Shown here: positions 53,991-64,000 of the stretch, one piece after another | How the letters are laid out: every line of letters starts with the position of its first letter | How positions within the stretch are numbered: the stretch's first letter is position 1 | Assembly: GCF_040807025.1 (NCBI RefSeq) | Contig: NC_090942.1 | Span: 70,424,487-70,488,486 of the forward strand | DNA length: 64,000 bases | DNA from: Struthio camelus | Lineage: Eukaryota > Chordata > Aves > Struthioniformes > Struthionidae | Direction: 5' to 3' | The notes under the pieces: model-generated | Told to the model about the DNA's origin: nothing | Database searches by the model: none | The model's input: the letters and a program-made list of their open reading frames with translations, nothing else | Translations under genes and position numbers: made by a program

Positions 53991-56900
53991 CCCCTCCCCT
54001 GTCCCTGCAGCTTCATGAATATATAAAGAGGAGGAGGAGGCAGGAGAGCTTATGAGAAAGAACTGCAGGAAGGCAAGGGGCTGCTAGCCGGGTGGCCAGG
54101 TGAGGGGAGCTGTGCCTGTTGCCCGGGCTGGCAGGAGACAATTCCAGCGCTGCTGGGACCCAGCAAACAGGAGAGCCAAAAAAACCCAGGAGAGCCAAAG
54201 CCGCAGAGTCACTTCCACAAGCACCCAGCTCCTGGAGCCTGATAGTACTGTGACTCTTTAACCCTTCACTGGGCAATCTCTGGCATGTCTCTGCAGCCCT
54301 GCTGCGCATCCTGGTACTCCTACACAGCTTTTAAATATCCTTGAAAAAATACTTAGACGTTCCCAATGCAGGGAAATTCTGAAGTCCCAGGTATGAACTT
54401 GGCTAGTCTAATCCCATGTAGAGTGCCACGCTTTTAATGCCATTTAATTTAACAACACTACTGTAAATTCTATTTAATTAAAATTTTTAATCTGAGAAAA
54501 TAGGAATTTGTAAAGGCAGTTTTAAATGATTTTGCCTAATCCTTGCCAACTATGCAAACCAGGCCAAAGCCAATCCAACTGGACTCACCAGAGTCGAATT
54601 TGGCACAAGGGATAAACTTTTCCCTGTGGGGTAAATGTGAGATTAGTGAGGACACAGTTGTTAAAACTGATCTGATTTGTTTTTGTTTTAAATTCATGGC
54701 AAATGTTGTAATTTCACTGTTTTATTTTGCACAGTTAAATAGGCTGGGTTTTACACTTACTTAAAGCAGATGTTACATAAACAGCTTTCAGTGGAGAACA
54801 AAGTCCACTTCGTTTAATTTAACCAAAATGTTAATGATTTTATTCTTTTTAATAAAAAAGAAAGATATTGTAAGTCAACAGTTACTGAAAACAACCAGCA
54901 GCAGTCAGAAAGACCATTTTTAAGGTAGAGAAAATACCTGGTCAGTACTACCTTGAATTTGATCACCACGTGCTACTGCAACTCTGAGTAGTACAGTGGA
55001 CAGCACTCCCCAGTATTCCCTCTGGACACCAGCCAGATATACCCTGCCTTCTCTCCTCTTCTGATCTGTTCACCCTTTGCTGTCACCGAGATCAATCCTG
55101 GTGGTAAAGAAAAAAAAAAAAAAAGAGGGGGTAGCCCACTTCATTCAGGGAGCAGTCAGGATTTCCTAGTCCTGTGCACCGTGAATGACTCTTCTTTTGA
55201 ACGCCAAGTATGAGAGCATGTGTGGAGGGTCACTGCATCCTCTTGCCCACTCTTCAGGAGGACAGGGCTTTTCTTGAATCCCAAGATGATCCTGCTCTCA
55301 AGGAGGGATCAGAGGAGTGGAGAGTTCCCTGAGCTCGAAGGACGCCCTAGCTATGGAAAGCTCCACAGCAACTATTAGTTCATTAAAGCAGTCCAAGGAT
55401 CAGAGGTAGTAGGAGAGACTGAAGAGTGAGGCATGTAGCGTGGAAAAGGGAAGGTTCAGCAGGGACAAGCGTTCTGCCCATAAATACCTTCAAGGGAACA
55501 ATATAAATGAAGGAAGAGAATTGCTCTAATTATCTCAGAGTAGTAAACCCTGGAGTTAGGACCATAAAACCAAATTCAGGCTAGGCAGTTAGAAAAATGT
55601 CTTTGCAGTGAGCAATCGGGCACTAGAGACAGGTTCCAAGGGAAGGGTATTGAGACTGGTTAAAGCACTGTGTGAAGGGCCTCAAACAGCAGTTCACAGC
55701 TAGGCAGCGCTCTGAGAAATGCCTGCCAGAGGGCCTCAGATACTTGCCTGTTTTGCAGCACTGATTCATCCTGCTAAATTGAGTTTGAAAAACAAAACCA
55801 AAATCCAGTGCTAAAACACTTCTTTAATGGGACTTTTCCACATAAGCAATTGTAACAGTTGCCAGGAGAATGCTATACAGATGTTGAGAGAAATGAGCTA
55901 AGAAATAAGAAGGTGTTTGAGATGCTTTGCTCCCTATTAAAGTGTGGCCTGTGCTCCAAAAAAAAAAAATCACAGGGAGGCTGCACTAGTGAAATAAGAA
56001 TGAAGTTGCTTTTAGACAGCTCCCCTATGGCCCTTAAGGATGAAAGGGATGGAGGAAGGGAGAATGGGGTAATGCAAGCCAGAGTATGGTTGTCACCAGT
56101 CAAAAGCCCCATTTGTGAGAGGACCTGGGTTCTTCTAGTGCCTGCAAGTATTTGCAGCTTTGGTGGCAGGCCTTACTGGGAAACAAGGCATGAGAGAGGA
56201 AGACTTGCCCTGTATAAAGGATCGACAAGGATTATTATAGCAGTCACTTCCAAATTGATGCGTCTCTTAGCTAGTTTGGATTGTTGCTGACAAAGGGGTA
56301 GCCTGGCTGATGGCTGTGTAACAGCTCTTTGAGTCTGTCCATGAGCCTGCTATTGCAGTTTCGCTCCAGTCCTGACTCGCTCCTGAAATAATCTTAGTTT
56401 CCCTGGCTAAAACAGGTAGGGGTAGCAGTTATGCCTGCTCCCTCCTCAAATCTGCACAACTATTTCCTGGTTTCTTGAGTGGCTTCTAGGCCTTGCTGAC
56501 CTCTATGCTGCTGCAGCCATACTTACCAGTTTCCAAAAGTCCTGTTTTAAAGCTGTCTTGGGTATGTCTGTGCAAGCTGCAGCTTTGTCTAAGCCCAGCT
56601 GCACATCAGATGCATGTGAAAATTCATGTAGCTGGTGGCCGCCATTTAGTGCACTCAGTGAAGTCGTCTTGGTTCAGTTTCAGTTCCAGATGTGAAATAG
56701 TCTTTTTAATTCTTTAGAGCTTCTTTTAGGCGACTGCTACCATCTCCCCAGCGATGTGTTTCCCCACCATTGTACCCTGTCTCCCAGCTCACCCTCCTCT
56801 ATCTTCCCTGCTGCTGCCACATCTGGATCTCTGCTCCCACATTCAGATCCTTGCAGTAGCAGCGGTGTGACGGGGAGCACCAACTCTGTCCCCAGCAACA

Positions 56901-57394
56901 GAGTGCAGGGAGAGGTGAAGGACTGCAGGGGCAGCAGTGTCTGTGGACTTCTATTTTGCACTTCATCTTTCTGCTTGGCACATCACCCAGAGTTTTACAG
57001 TGTTCTGCTAAGTCCATCTTTCTGCTGCAACCTCTGTGTGAAAGATCAGCTTGCTGCATGCTGCTGTGAGTATTTGCCCCAGATGAAGGCCCCCTGAAGT
57101 CCAGTTAGATGGTTTGCAGACCAATGCAGAAATCACAGCAGTGACAAAGCCAGCAGCAGTTAGAACTAAGGGTGGTGCAGCTCCAGCTTGCGCTTCCTGT
57201 GTGGGCAATGCATTTTGCATAAGCCATACTCAGTGCCTTTTCCCGACCAAGAAGCATTTCTGATAGTACAGAGGACTGAAGTGTCTTTTAGCTTCTTAGC
57301 CATTCAGAACATGCTTAAATCTAAGCTGTGCTCTGGAAATACCACTGTCAGCCCAAGAAGAGGAGGTTGGAGCCAGGATACGTGTTCCCAGCTC

Positions 57395-57490
57395 TATTAG
57401 TTAGATATTTTCTCTGTGCCAGCTGCCTTATTTGTAAAAGGGGAACAGTTACCAACCTAGCTGCCCTGCTGACAGTTGTGATTATTTACT
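57395..57490 (+). mobile_element. Possible L3/MIR-type relic
   Basis: Words TTTCTCTGTGCC, GCCTTATTTGTAAAAGGGG and GACAGTTGTGATTATTTA follow the L3/MIR-type order (CTCTGTGCCTCAGTTTCC, TCTGTAAAATGGGG, GTTGTGAGGATTAA). Diverged; intergenic. Confidence 0.45.
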
Positions 57491-59510
57491 GTATCTGCTG
57501 GTGAAATAGCTGCACTCGCAGAGCCAGCTGCTAGATGACTGTTCTTTTAAAGCAGGTGGGCATAGTGGTCATAGTCTAGTTTTGAAAGAAAAACTGTGAG
57601 GTGGGACAAGGAAGGGGAAGACAGCCATATGTGAGCAGATACAGCATTTAATAAGGACAGTCTCTGGAAAGTCTGCTTGCACCCATGCCTCTCCCTGCTA
57701 GGCTTGCAGCAGAGCACAGTGACAGTCTGTGCTCCAAAGCATTCATAGTCTCCCAACCCCCTATTAATTCTTGTGAAATGCTTAGAACATGTAAACATGC
57801 AAAATACTATAAATTATCATTAAGACTAGACTAGTCCAGGATGTTTGGGATGATTAAAACCTCCCCACCCGTCTGCTTTTGTCTGTCTGGGCAGGGGTGG
57901 TATTTTTTTGCCTTTTTTTTCCCCCTCTTCTTTGTGCCCAGCCAGGCAAAAGTATGGGTCATTCACCAGACAAGTGAGGAGGTCAGTTGGAGACCTGCAG
58001 CAGAGAGGAAGCCAGTCTGCCATGGGTTGCTAGCAGCATTGCATCCCAGCCTGCAACGAGCTCAGCTCACCCTTACGGTGCTCCCTCCATGTTCAGAAAC
58101 ACTCCCTTTCATTAGCTGCCCGAGCGTCCCATCCATCTGTCTTTCCTTTCCTTTCCTTCTCAGCTACATCCACAGCCATCTGATGACGTTTAAAATAAAT
58201 AAGAAACTCAAGAGGCTATGAGACCTGGAACAAGTAATGGAGGGAGTCAGGGAAAGAGCAAAACTCCCAGGTTAACGATGAATCACTCAATGAGTGCAGT
58301 CATTGATTTGTAATCATTGCCTGGCTCCCAAATATAATAGCTGCGAATTCCTCTGACCGGCGACTGAGACGAGGCACTTTAGGCTATTCCCAGCACACTT
58401 ACGAAAATTCAAATCCGTCTTGCTCACAAGAGCAGGTCTTGTAGCTCGGGGAGCTCAGCAGTTTTATCGACGCTAGCACCGTTAAAAAGTGGAGTCAGCA
58501 GCGCTCGCCAGCAGCAGCCTGAACGCGTGCCAGTCTGGCACTGTGCTGCTGCTGAGCTGAGCTTTCAAATAAATAAGTCAAACTGCATCATTCCCTCCAA
58601 CGCCCCCCAGGGCTGTTCCCTGCTGCTGTCACCCTGCACCGGAGCACCGGGCAGGGGAAGTACAAAACAAAGCAAGCCAGTGGGTGTTAGCACCCTGTCA
58701 CGCTGGGACCAACCTGCAACCTGTCAAGGCGGGGGAGCTGAGAGCGCTGGGTACTTTGGGAAAGGGGCTCAGCGCCGTGCAGGGCAGGTCCCAAACTCTT
58801 TCCAAGGTTTCTGTGTGAAGGCTCCCAGCAAACATTAGTATGAGTTTACTATTTGTCTTTTCTCTTTCCTACCTATTAGAGGCAAAAATGAGTGCAAACT
58901 AGGCAACAGAAATACCAGAAACATCCTGAATTACCAAGAATGACTTAAGGGAAGGAAGAAACCCAGTGTCACTGTGCGAAATGTTTTCTTGCTTTTTCCA
59001 TTAGTCATGTCAGGTTTTCTACCTGCTTGGGGTTTTTCCATCCATCACTAGGCTGTGTTGTCTTCCACAGATAAGTGCGGTTTTGAGTGGGTTCTGCATA
59101 CTATAACAAGGAGGGCAAAATTCCTCCCCCTAAAAGCTACATTCCTTGTAAACACCCCTCTCAGTCCATGCCTCCTACTCCACCAGCCTGGCTTCCCAAA
59201 CCAGAACCTGCTCGCTTCTTTACCTCCCTGCTCGTCAGCCACCTGAAGCATACTCCATCTTTGCCTAGACTCCTAATTCCCCCACGTCTGCCCCAGGAGT
59301 CCTTCATGCCTTGAAAAAGAGGAGCTAAATTTCTCACTGTGCACCTGTGAGCCTCCCCATCACCTCTGCCAGGACAACCTGTGTTGCCATGATCTCAGCT
59401 GTCTGTTTCTCTGCATCTGCATCCCCCAGGTTGCTCCAGCATCACTTGGACTCCAAGCCCAGTCAGTAAGAACTGCTACACCTTTCCATGCCACAGCACC
59501 ACGGTCAGTT

Positions 59511-59541
59511 GGTCTGCCTGTCTGTCTGTCTCTCTCTCTCA
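59511..59541. repeat. CTGT/CTCT simple repeat
   Basis: A short run of CTGT units grading into CTCTCTCTCT. Simple-sequence tract with no coding context. Confidence 0.8.
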
Positions 59542-62500
59542 GAAGTCCCACTAAAAGACAGATACACCACACTGCATGTCAAAGCTATGGCCGTAATATG
59601 TACTCTAAGGCTCCAGAGATGCTTTGGAAGAGAGGATAGCCAAGGCTGGGGAGCGCATCTGTAGCTACACTCATACTTCAGCTGTTTGGAAGTCACCCCA
59701 TTGTATATTTTTCTCTTTTCTCCTGTTTATGAGGCAAGGAAGATGGCATTTAGACCCGGGTTGTACTACAAAATTAACTGCAGTGAGGAGCATCTGAGTC
59801 AAAACCAGACTGTCTTCCCCAAAAATGTCTGGTTTGTAGCCAAGCTTCATCCTGCCTAGGCAAACCTCCAAATTTTATTAAAGGCTTGGAAATGTCAAAA
59901 CAAGGCTTCTGCCTCTTTCTCTTTAAAGGTACCTCCATATAGCATCATAGCAAATGCAGACACTGGCCTCAAGCCAGTTAGTTCTGGTACTGCCAGCAGC
60001 ACTGCCAGCAAAACAGCACTTTCCTCCCCCAAGCATTTACCCAGTTCCTCAGGCAGGGTTGCACTCTATGGTGGTTTATGTTGTCACCTACTATAGCAGC
60101 ACCTGTGCAAGAGAGTTTAAAGGAAGGTGGAGGGTGCTCATCACAACAGCAGTCACCCATACAGGGTACGGACTGAAGAGCAGAGCTCAGCCACTTGGGA
60201 TCACTACAGAAAAAAGCTCACAGCATTCCCTGTAGGCATAGACCTGTTCACCCTGTTCTTCAGATACATTACAGCCCAGCTCATAAAACTTTGCTTCTCA
60301 TCCCCCAACACCTCTCAACCCTGTCCTTCAGGCTAGTGTTAGGCGCAATCTTACCTTCTCCTAAGTCAAGCTGATGCATACTTTTACACTAATGCACAAT
60401 GGCACTGTCTGCATCACTAGGGCAAGCAGAGAAGTCCTCAATGCACCCATCCCAAGCTAGCTGACAAGAGAGGCATGAAGTACACAACAAGTGTCACTTT
60501 TGGAAGCCCTTCCCACTGTGGTTCTCCGTGGTTTCACTCCATCAGTGACAGCCAAGGCAAGATCACAAACACATCAGGGATCTAGGAATCAATCGTGTGT
60601 TAGCTGGAGAGAGCAGCAATGGCTGGCTGTCCCACAAGGGAAGGTAAGCTGGGAGCTGAAGGTGACAGCAAGGCAGGCATGGGGCAATGGCACACACTGA
60701 CAGAGGCATGGTCCCATAACACCAGAGCAAGAAGAGCACAGCAGGTCTGATGATGGTAACCAGGTTCAGCCAAGAGTCCCATGACTGCTAGAGAAGCCCA
60801 TGGTAATCAGGCAGTTTGGAGACAAGCCAGGAAGTCAATCTGGCAGGTCAGAGTCTGTATCACCAGGGTACATGGCTGGACACAGGCATGACTGCAACAT
60901 AGCTGCAGTGTAGCTCAGGCAGGGACCAAGTGTGAGAGCTTCAGCTTAAAAGTGAATAGCAGGACAGGACCTCACTGAGGCTTCGTGGCAGAGCTTTCTT
61001 GAAGAGCTCTCTTCAAGGTTACGCTGCAATCTAAGTCGGCTCTGAGGCCAGGGAGTCAAATCCTTGAGGGAGTATGTGCTCAGGGCCCTGAGACTAGCTA
61101 CCACCCTGTCTCATCCTTCTCAAGGCAGGTATAGATGCCGGGGATTAATATAACCTTATTCTAATCTCTGCCTCAAGCACCACACCACCACAAATGCTGG
61201 TGGTAACAACAATGGACATTTTTAAGGAAAAATCCCTTTCAAGATACGCATCATCTAAGTTCCAGTGGCAGCTTTCTGCCTGGCTGGGACCAGTCTGTGT
61301 TATAATCACTATTCTTTCAGTAGATTTACCCTCAGTTCTGTTTTCTTGAACGCTAAATCCTGCCATAATACAACCTGAGGCAAACTGTGCAGTAGCAACA
61401 GTTTCACCCAGAGTCTTGGTTCTGACTTTGTACCATCTTGTATTTGATTCAACAGCTAACTCAGTCTAAAGCTGGCTGCCTTTCCACCTACAGGTGTCTT
61501 CTGCAGCTCTGAGCTCTTGTTGCCTTGCCCCTTTGTACAAGGCACGCTCTGCAGAGGCAAAGGCTAGGTGCCAGTGATGCCACTTCCCTGGCTGTCCCTG
61601 AAGGTACTGGGCAGTGGAGGGAGGGCTGGTTTGTCGCATTGTAAGCAAGCCGTGGTTTGTCACTGCTGTGCCTTCTGCAGCAGTGATGCTCTCCGCTGTT
61701 GTAAAGATCTTGCTAACGCAGAAAGGATGTAGAAAGTTGCTGCAGGAAGAGAGAGTTAATAGAAATTGCCACTAGCATAAAATAACTGTGTTTTAGCAGA
61801 GTTTTGAAACCATGCTGGGGACAGACAGCAGGGCGGGGAATAGGAGGGAACTGTGCTTTAGCCCCTTATGCGTGCACACACCTTCTTATGCTAAAACAGT
61901 ATTCCTGATTTCAGTCTGGAGAGTGAGAACTGTAAACCAAGTTGAACTTCTAACTGACTCTACTGTTTCTGATTGTTTTTATTCGCCATACTGTCAGCTG
62001 GACCAGAAAGAGCTCCTATCTGCAGCTTCTCCCAGGTGTTCAAAACCCATCTCTGGGACAAGATAGCAAAGATTAAGCAATCAGCTTTCATTTCATCCTT
62101 CTCCATTCCCTGCTTAGAAAAGCAGGCTACCTGCCACCAGCAGTCTTTCTGGGCTCTTTTCCAGGACCAAGACAAAGATGTATCAAGGTAGGGACATAGC
62201 AGGGACAGTAGTGCAATAAGTTCAAAGACTTTGATCTAGACTCTGCATCCAGATCTGCCCAGGTGAGCCCCTTCTGCAGTACAAGACATGAAGCCTAATA
62301 AAACACACCACGAGTTGTCCCCGAGCCATTGATACAGAGCCAGGCTGCAGCTTGTTGGAAGGGACAATTTCCATCAGCGTGAAGAAAGATCCAGCAACTG
62401 CATTTAGTCCACGTACATTTTGATGGCTCTCACATTGCCACGCCGCCCCTCTCCCACCCCTGCAGTCGCGCTCCAGCATGCAGCCCCATTCGCAGCGTGG

Positions 62501-62907
62501 ACGCAAAGCCCTGATTGCCAGCGCAGGGACTGCAGCCAGTGGGGAGACAGTTGGGCTCTCCGGCAGTAGGTCAACTGCTAGGTCCGCCACGGAAATTAAT
62601 CACTGAAGCTAAAGGAAGAACACCTCAGACAAGAACCCACTGGCCACCTTGAGCAGGCAGGACAAGTCCAGCCTGTTGAAATGACGTTGTAATTAAAACT
62701 TAATAAGAAGTGGCATTTATTGATGAGTTGTATTAACCTTGTCTAAAATCATTTGGACAAATTAAGACTCCTCTCGGTATTTCCCTGCCACATTAAAAGC
62801 AGCAAGGCATGAAATAGATGAATAACGCTAGCCACATTGGCTCTTTGTTAGGGGCAGAAGAAAGCTTCAGCTGGCAGGGCTTCAGCCACCGAGATGCTGC
62901 CTCCTGG

Positions 62908-63152
62908 CCTCTGCCAGGGCCCCTGCTGGCAAGCCCCAAAAGATATTGCCAGGGTACTTACATGGACATATAAAGAACGCTCCCAAAAACGCTGCCGGGG
63001 ACCAGCTGTCCCACTCCAGGGGACACTTCCAGGTTATTTGCATGAGCAGCTCTAAATGCATGCCCCAGAGAGCAGCGCCAAGGCCCCCGCTGGCACGCAG
63101 CAGGGGCTGCTGCCAGGGCGCTTGCACGGGCACAAAGTGGCGCAGGCCTGCG
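62908..63152. repeat. Diverged tandem repeat, about 80 bp x 3
   Basis: Three successive blocks share the order CCAGGGCCCC / CTGGCA / GCCAGGGTACTTACATGGACA. The anchors CATGGACA (62961), CATGAGCA (63041) and CACGGGCA (63125) are spaced 80 and 84 bases apart. Copies 1 and 3 agree at roughly 70% of positions by eye; copy 2 is more worn. The minus-strand frame 63133-62882 stays open across it, but I see no reason to think it is expressed. Confidence 0.6.
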
Positions 63153-63720
63153 GGCGCCGCCGCCGCGGCCCCCGTTCACGCCCATCGCAGCCCCTGCGAG
63201 GGGTGAGTGGCGCCACGGGCGCCGTGCCGGAGCGCGGCGCAGCCCCAGCGGGGCCCTGCCTCCCGGCTGCGTTGCTCTCCGCTGCTTTTGCCGCGGTCAC
63301 AAACCTGTAAAGCAGAGAGCCTGCCAGACCCCGCGCTCTACTCCCAGCTGCGGCTGTCTCTCCGCAGCCACACAACAGCTGAGCAGATAAACACGGCGCC
63401 ACCTGCTCCCACCTCCCATCCCGCCCTCCGCATCCTGCGCCGCGGGCCCCCCCGGCACCCAGAGCTCGGCCCCTGCGCCTGCACCCTCCTCCCCTGCGCC
63501 GTAAGCCCCCGCGGCGCGAACGGGAAACGAGCGGGCACCTCCAAAGTAAACCCTAAACGTGTCCGGCCACGTTTTGGACAAAACGGTCCAGCGCTCCCCT
63601 TGTCCACGGGCAGCCGAGCAGGAAGGGCAGTGGGGAGCACGGCAGGGAAGGGCAGCAGAAAGGGGGGACGTGGATGTATGGAGACAAAAGCAACCGGGAC
63701 ACCTCGGTCTTCCAGCCGCT
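63100..63720. promoter_or_regulatory. CpG-rich block near right edge
   Basis: GC and CpG density rise sharply (CGGGCGCCGCCGCCGCGG, GGCGCGAACGGG), in contrast to the preceding 9 kb. In human the gene beyond ADA2 is CECR2 on the + strand, so this could be a promoter serving it or an upstream enhancer-type island. No CECR2 N-terminal peptide is visible before the window ends. Confidence 0.45.
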
Positions 63721-63833
63721 CCTGGAGATAATAAGAGTTAGTCACGATCTGTTAGCGACACGTAGTTATTATGACTTCTATTCGGGACTCCCCCTAAGCG
63801 TGCGTTCACGTTTACTGTCGTGTTTGCTTACAG

Positions 63834-63898
63834 CGCGACTCTGATGCTTTCCCGCCGCGGTTGAGCCACAGGCCCAAGTACCGCTATGCTCAGCTATT
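63834..63898 (+). other. Splice-bounded segment, possible exon
   Basis: A pyrimidine-rich acceptor GTTTGCTTACAG precedes it and a donor-like CTATTG|GTAACC closes it. One frame is open throughout (RDSDAFPPRLSHRPKYRYAQ). I do not recognise the peptide. Chance is a fair alternative. Confidence 0.2.
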
Positions 63899-64000
63899 GG
63901 TAACCTGCCGCACATCCGCACCCGCCGGTTCCCTACCGGCCGTCGCCTGTGTGAACATCATGAAGTGTGCAGATACCGTATTTTAAATCTGATTTAAATC

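Larger units (their letters stand above)
54000..62900. other. Intergenic upstream of ADA2
   Basis: About 9 kb without an assignable gene. A TATATAAAG box on the + strand at about 54015 has no recognised transcript behind it. Small features are A-runs at 55.11 and 55.96 kb, a CTGT/CTCT run near 59.52 kb, and one possible old L3-type relic. The rest I cannot interpret. Confidence 0.5.

Noticed and set aside
62222-62590. 122-codon minus-strand frame as a gene
   Set aside because: No recognisable motif, no supporting splice structure, ordinary length for chance frames in a 64-kb window.
63207-63731. 174-codon + strand frame and its minus-strand counterparts in the CpG block
   Set aside because: Compositionally driven, no domain, no clear splice or promoter context. 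Not enough for a gene call.

Overview
The window is vertebrate nuclear DNA, most likely from a bird. It contains compact multi-exon genes with GT-AG introns, GC-rich CpG-island promoters, and a truncated CR1 LINE tail of the avian/reptilian kind. The proteins are clearly orthologous to a human 22q11 gene block. A crocodilian or turtle is not formally excluded.

Four genes occur in the order known for the human cat-eye-syndrome critical region. (1) The last coding exon of IL17RA (+ strand, ends at 746) is followed by a long AT-rich 3'UTR with poly(A) signals near 3.16 and 4.02 kb. (2) TMEM121B/CECR6 (- strand, 7872-6274) is a single-exon, extremely GC-rich gene lying tail-to-tail with IL17RA. 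(3) HDHD5/CECR5 (- strand, 24668-18770) has eight coding exons that join in frame to 420 residues, with a CpG-island promoter that looks bidirectional. (4) ADA2/CECR1 (- strand, 52652-33616) has nine coding exons that join in frame to 515 residues, with all expected zinc-site residues. I infer a non-coding first exon near 53.8-53.95 kb. The exon joins were derived by hand from splice sites, reading phase and remembered human proteins. Each junction keeps the frame, which is strong internal support.

The rest is intergenic or intronic sequence. I see no further recognisable protein gene in 8.4-18.7 kb, 25.1-33.6 kb or 54-64 kb. Notable non-coding items are: an inverted pair of 91-bp repeats in ADA2 intron 3; a 46-bp direct repeat placed at both ends of the inferred ADA2 intron 1; a near-consensus CTCF site inside an orphan CpG island at 27.46 kb; a ZNF143-like promoter element with a palindrome at HDHD5; an ISRE/ETS cluster upstream of ADA2; a diverged tandem repeat of about 80 bp x 3 near 63 kb; and a CpG-rich block at the right edge.

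Functionally the four genes are unrelated: a cytokine receptor, a membrane protein, a mitochondrial HAD hydrolase and a secreted adenosine deaminase. They are linked by conserved synteny, not by a shared pathway. Nothing in the window forces the claim of a wholly new biological system. The most promising unexplained items are non-coding.
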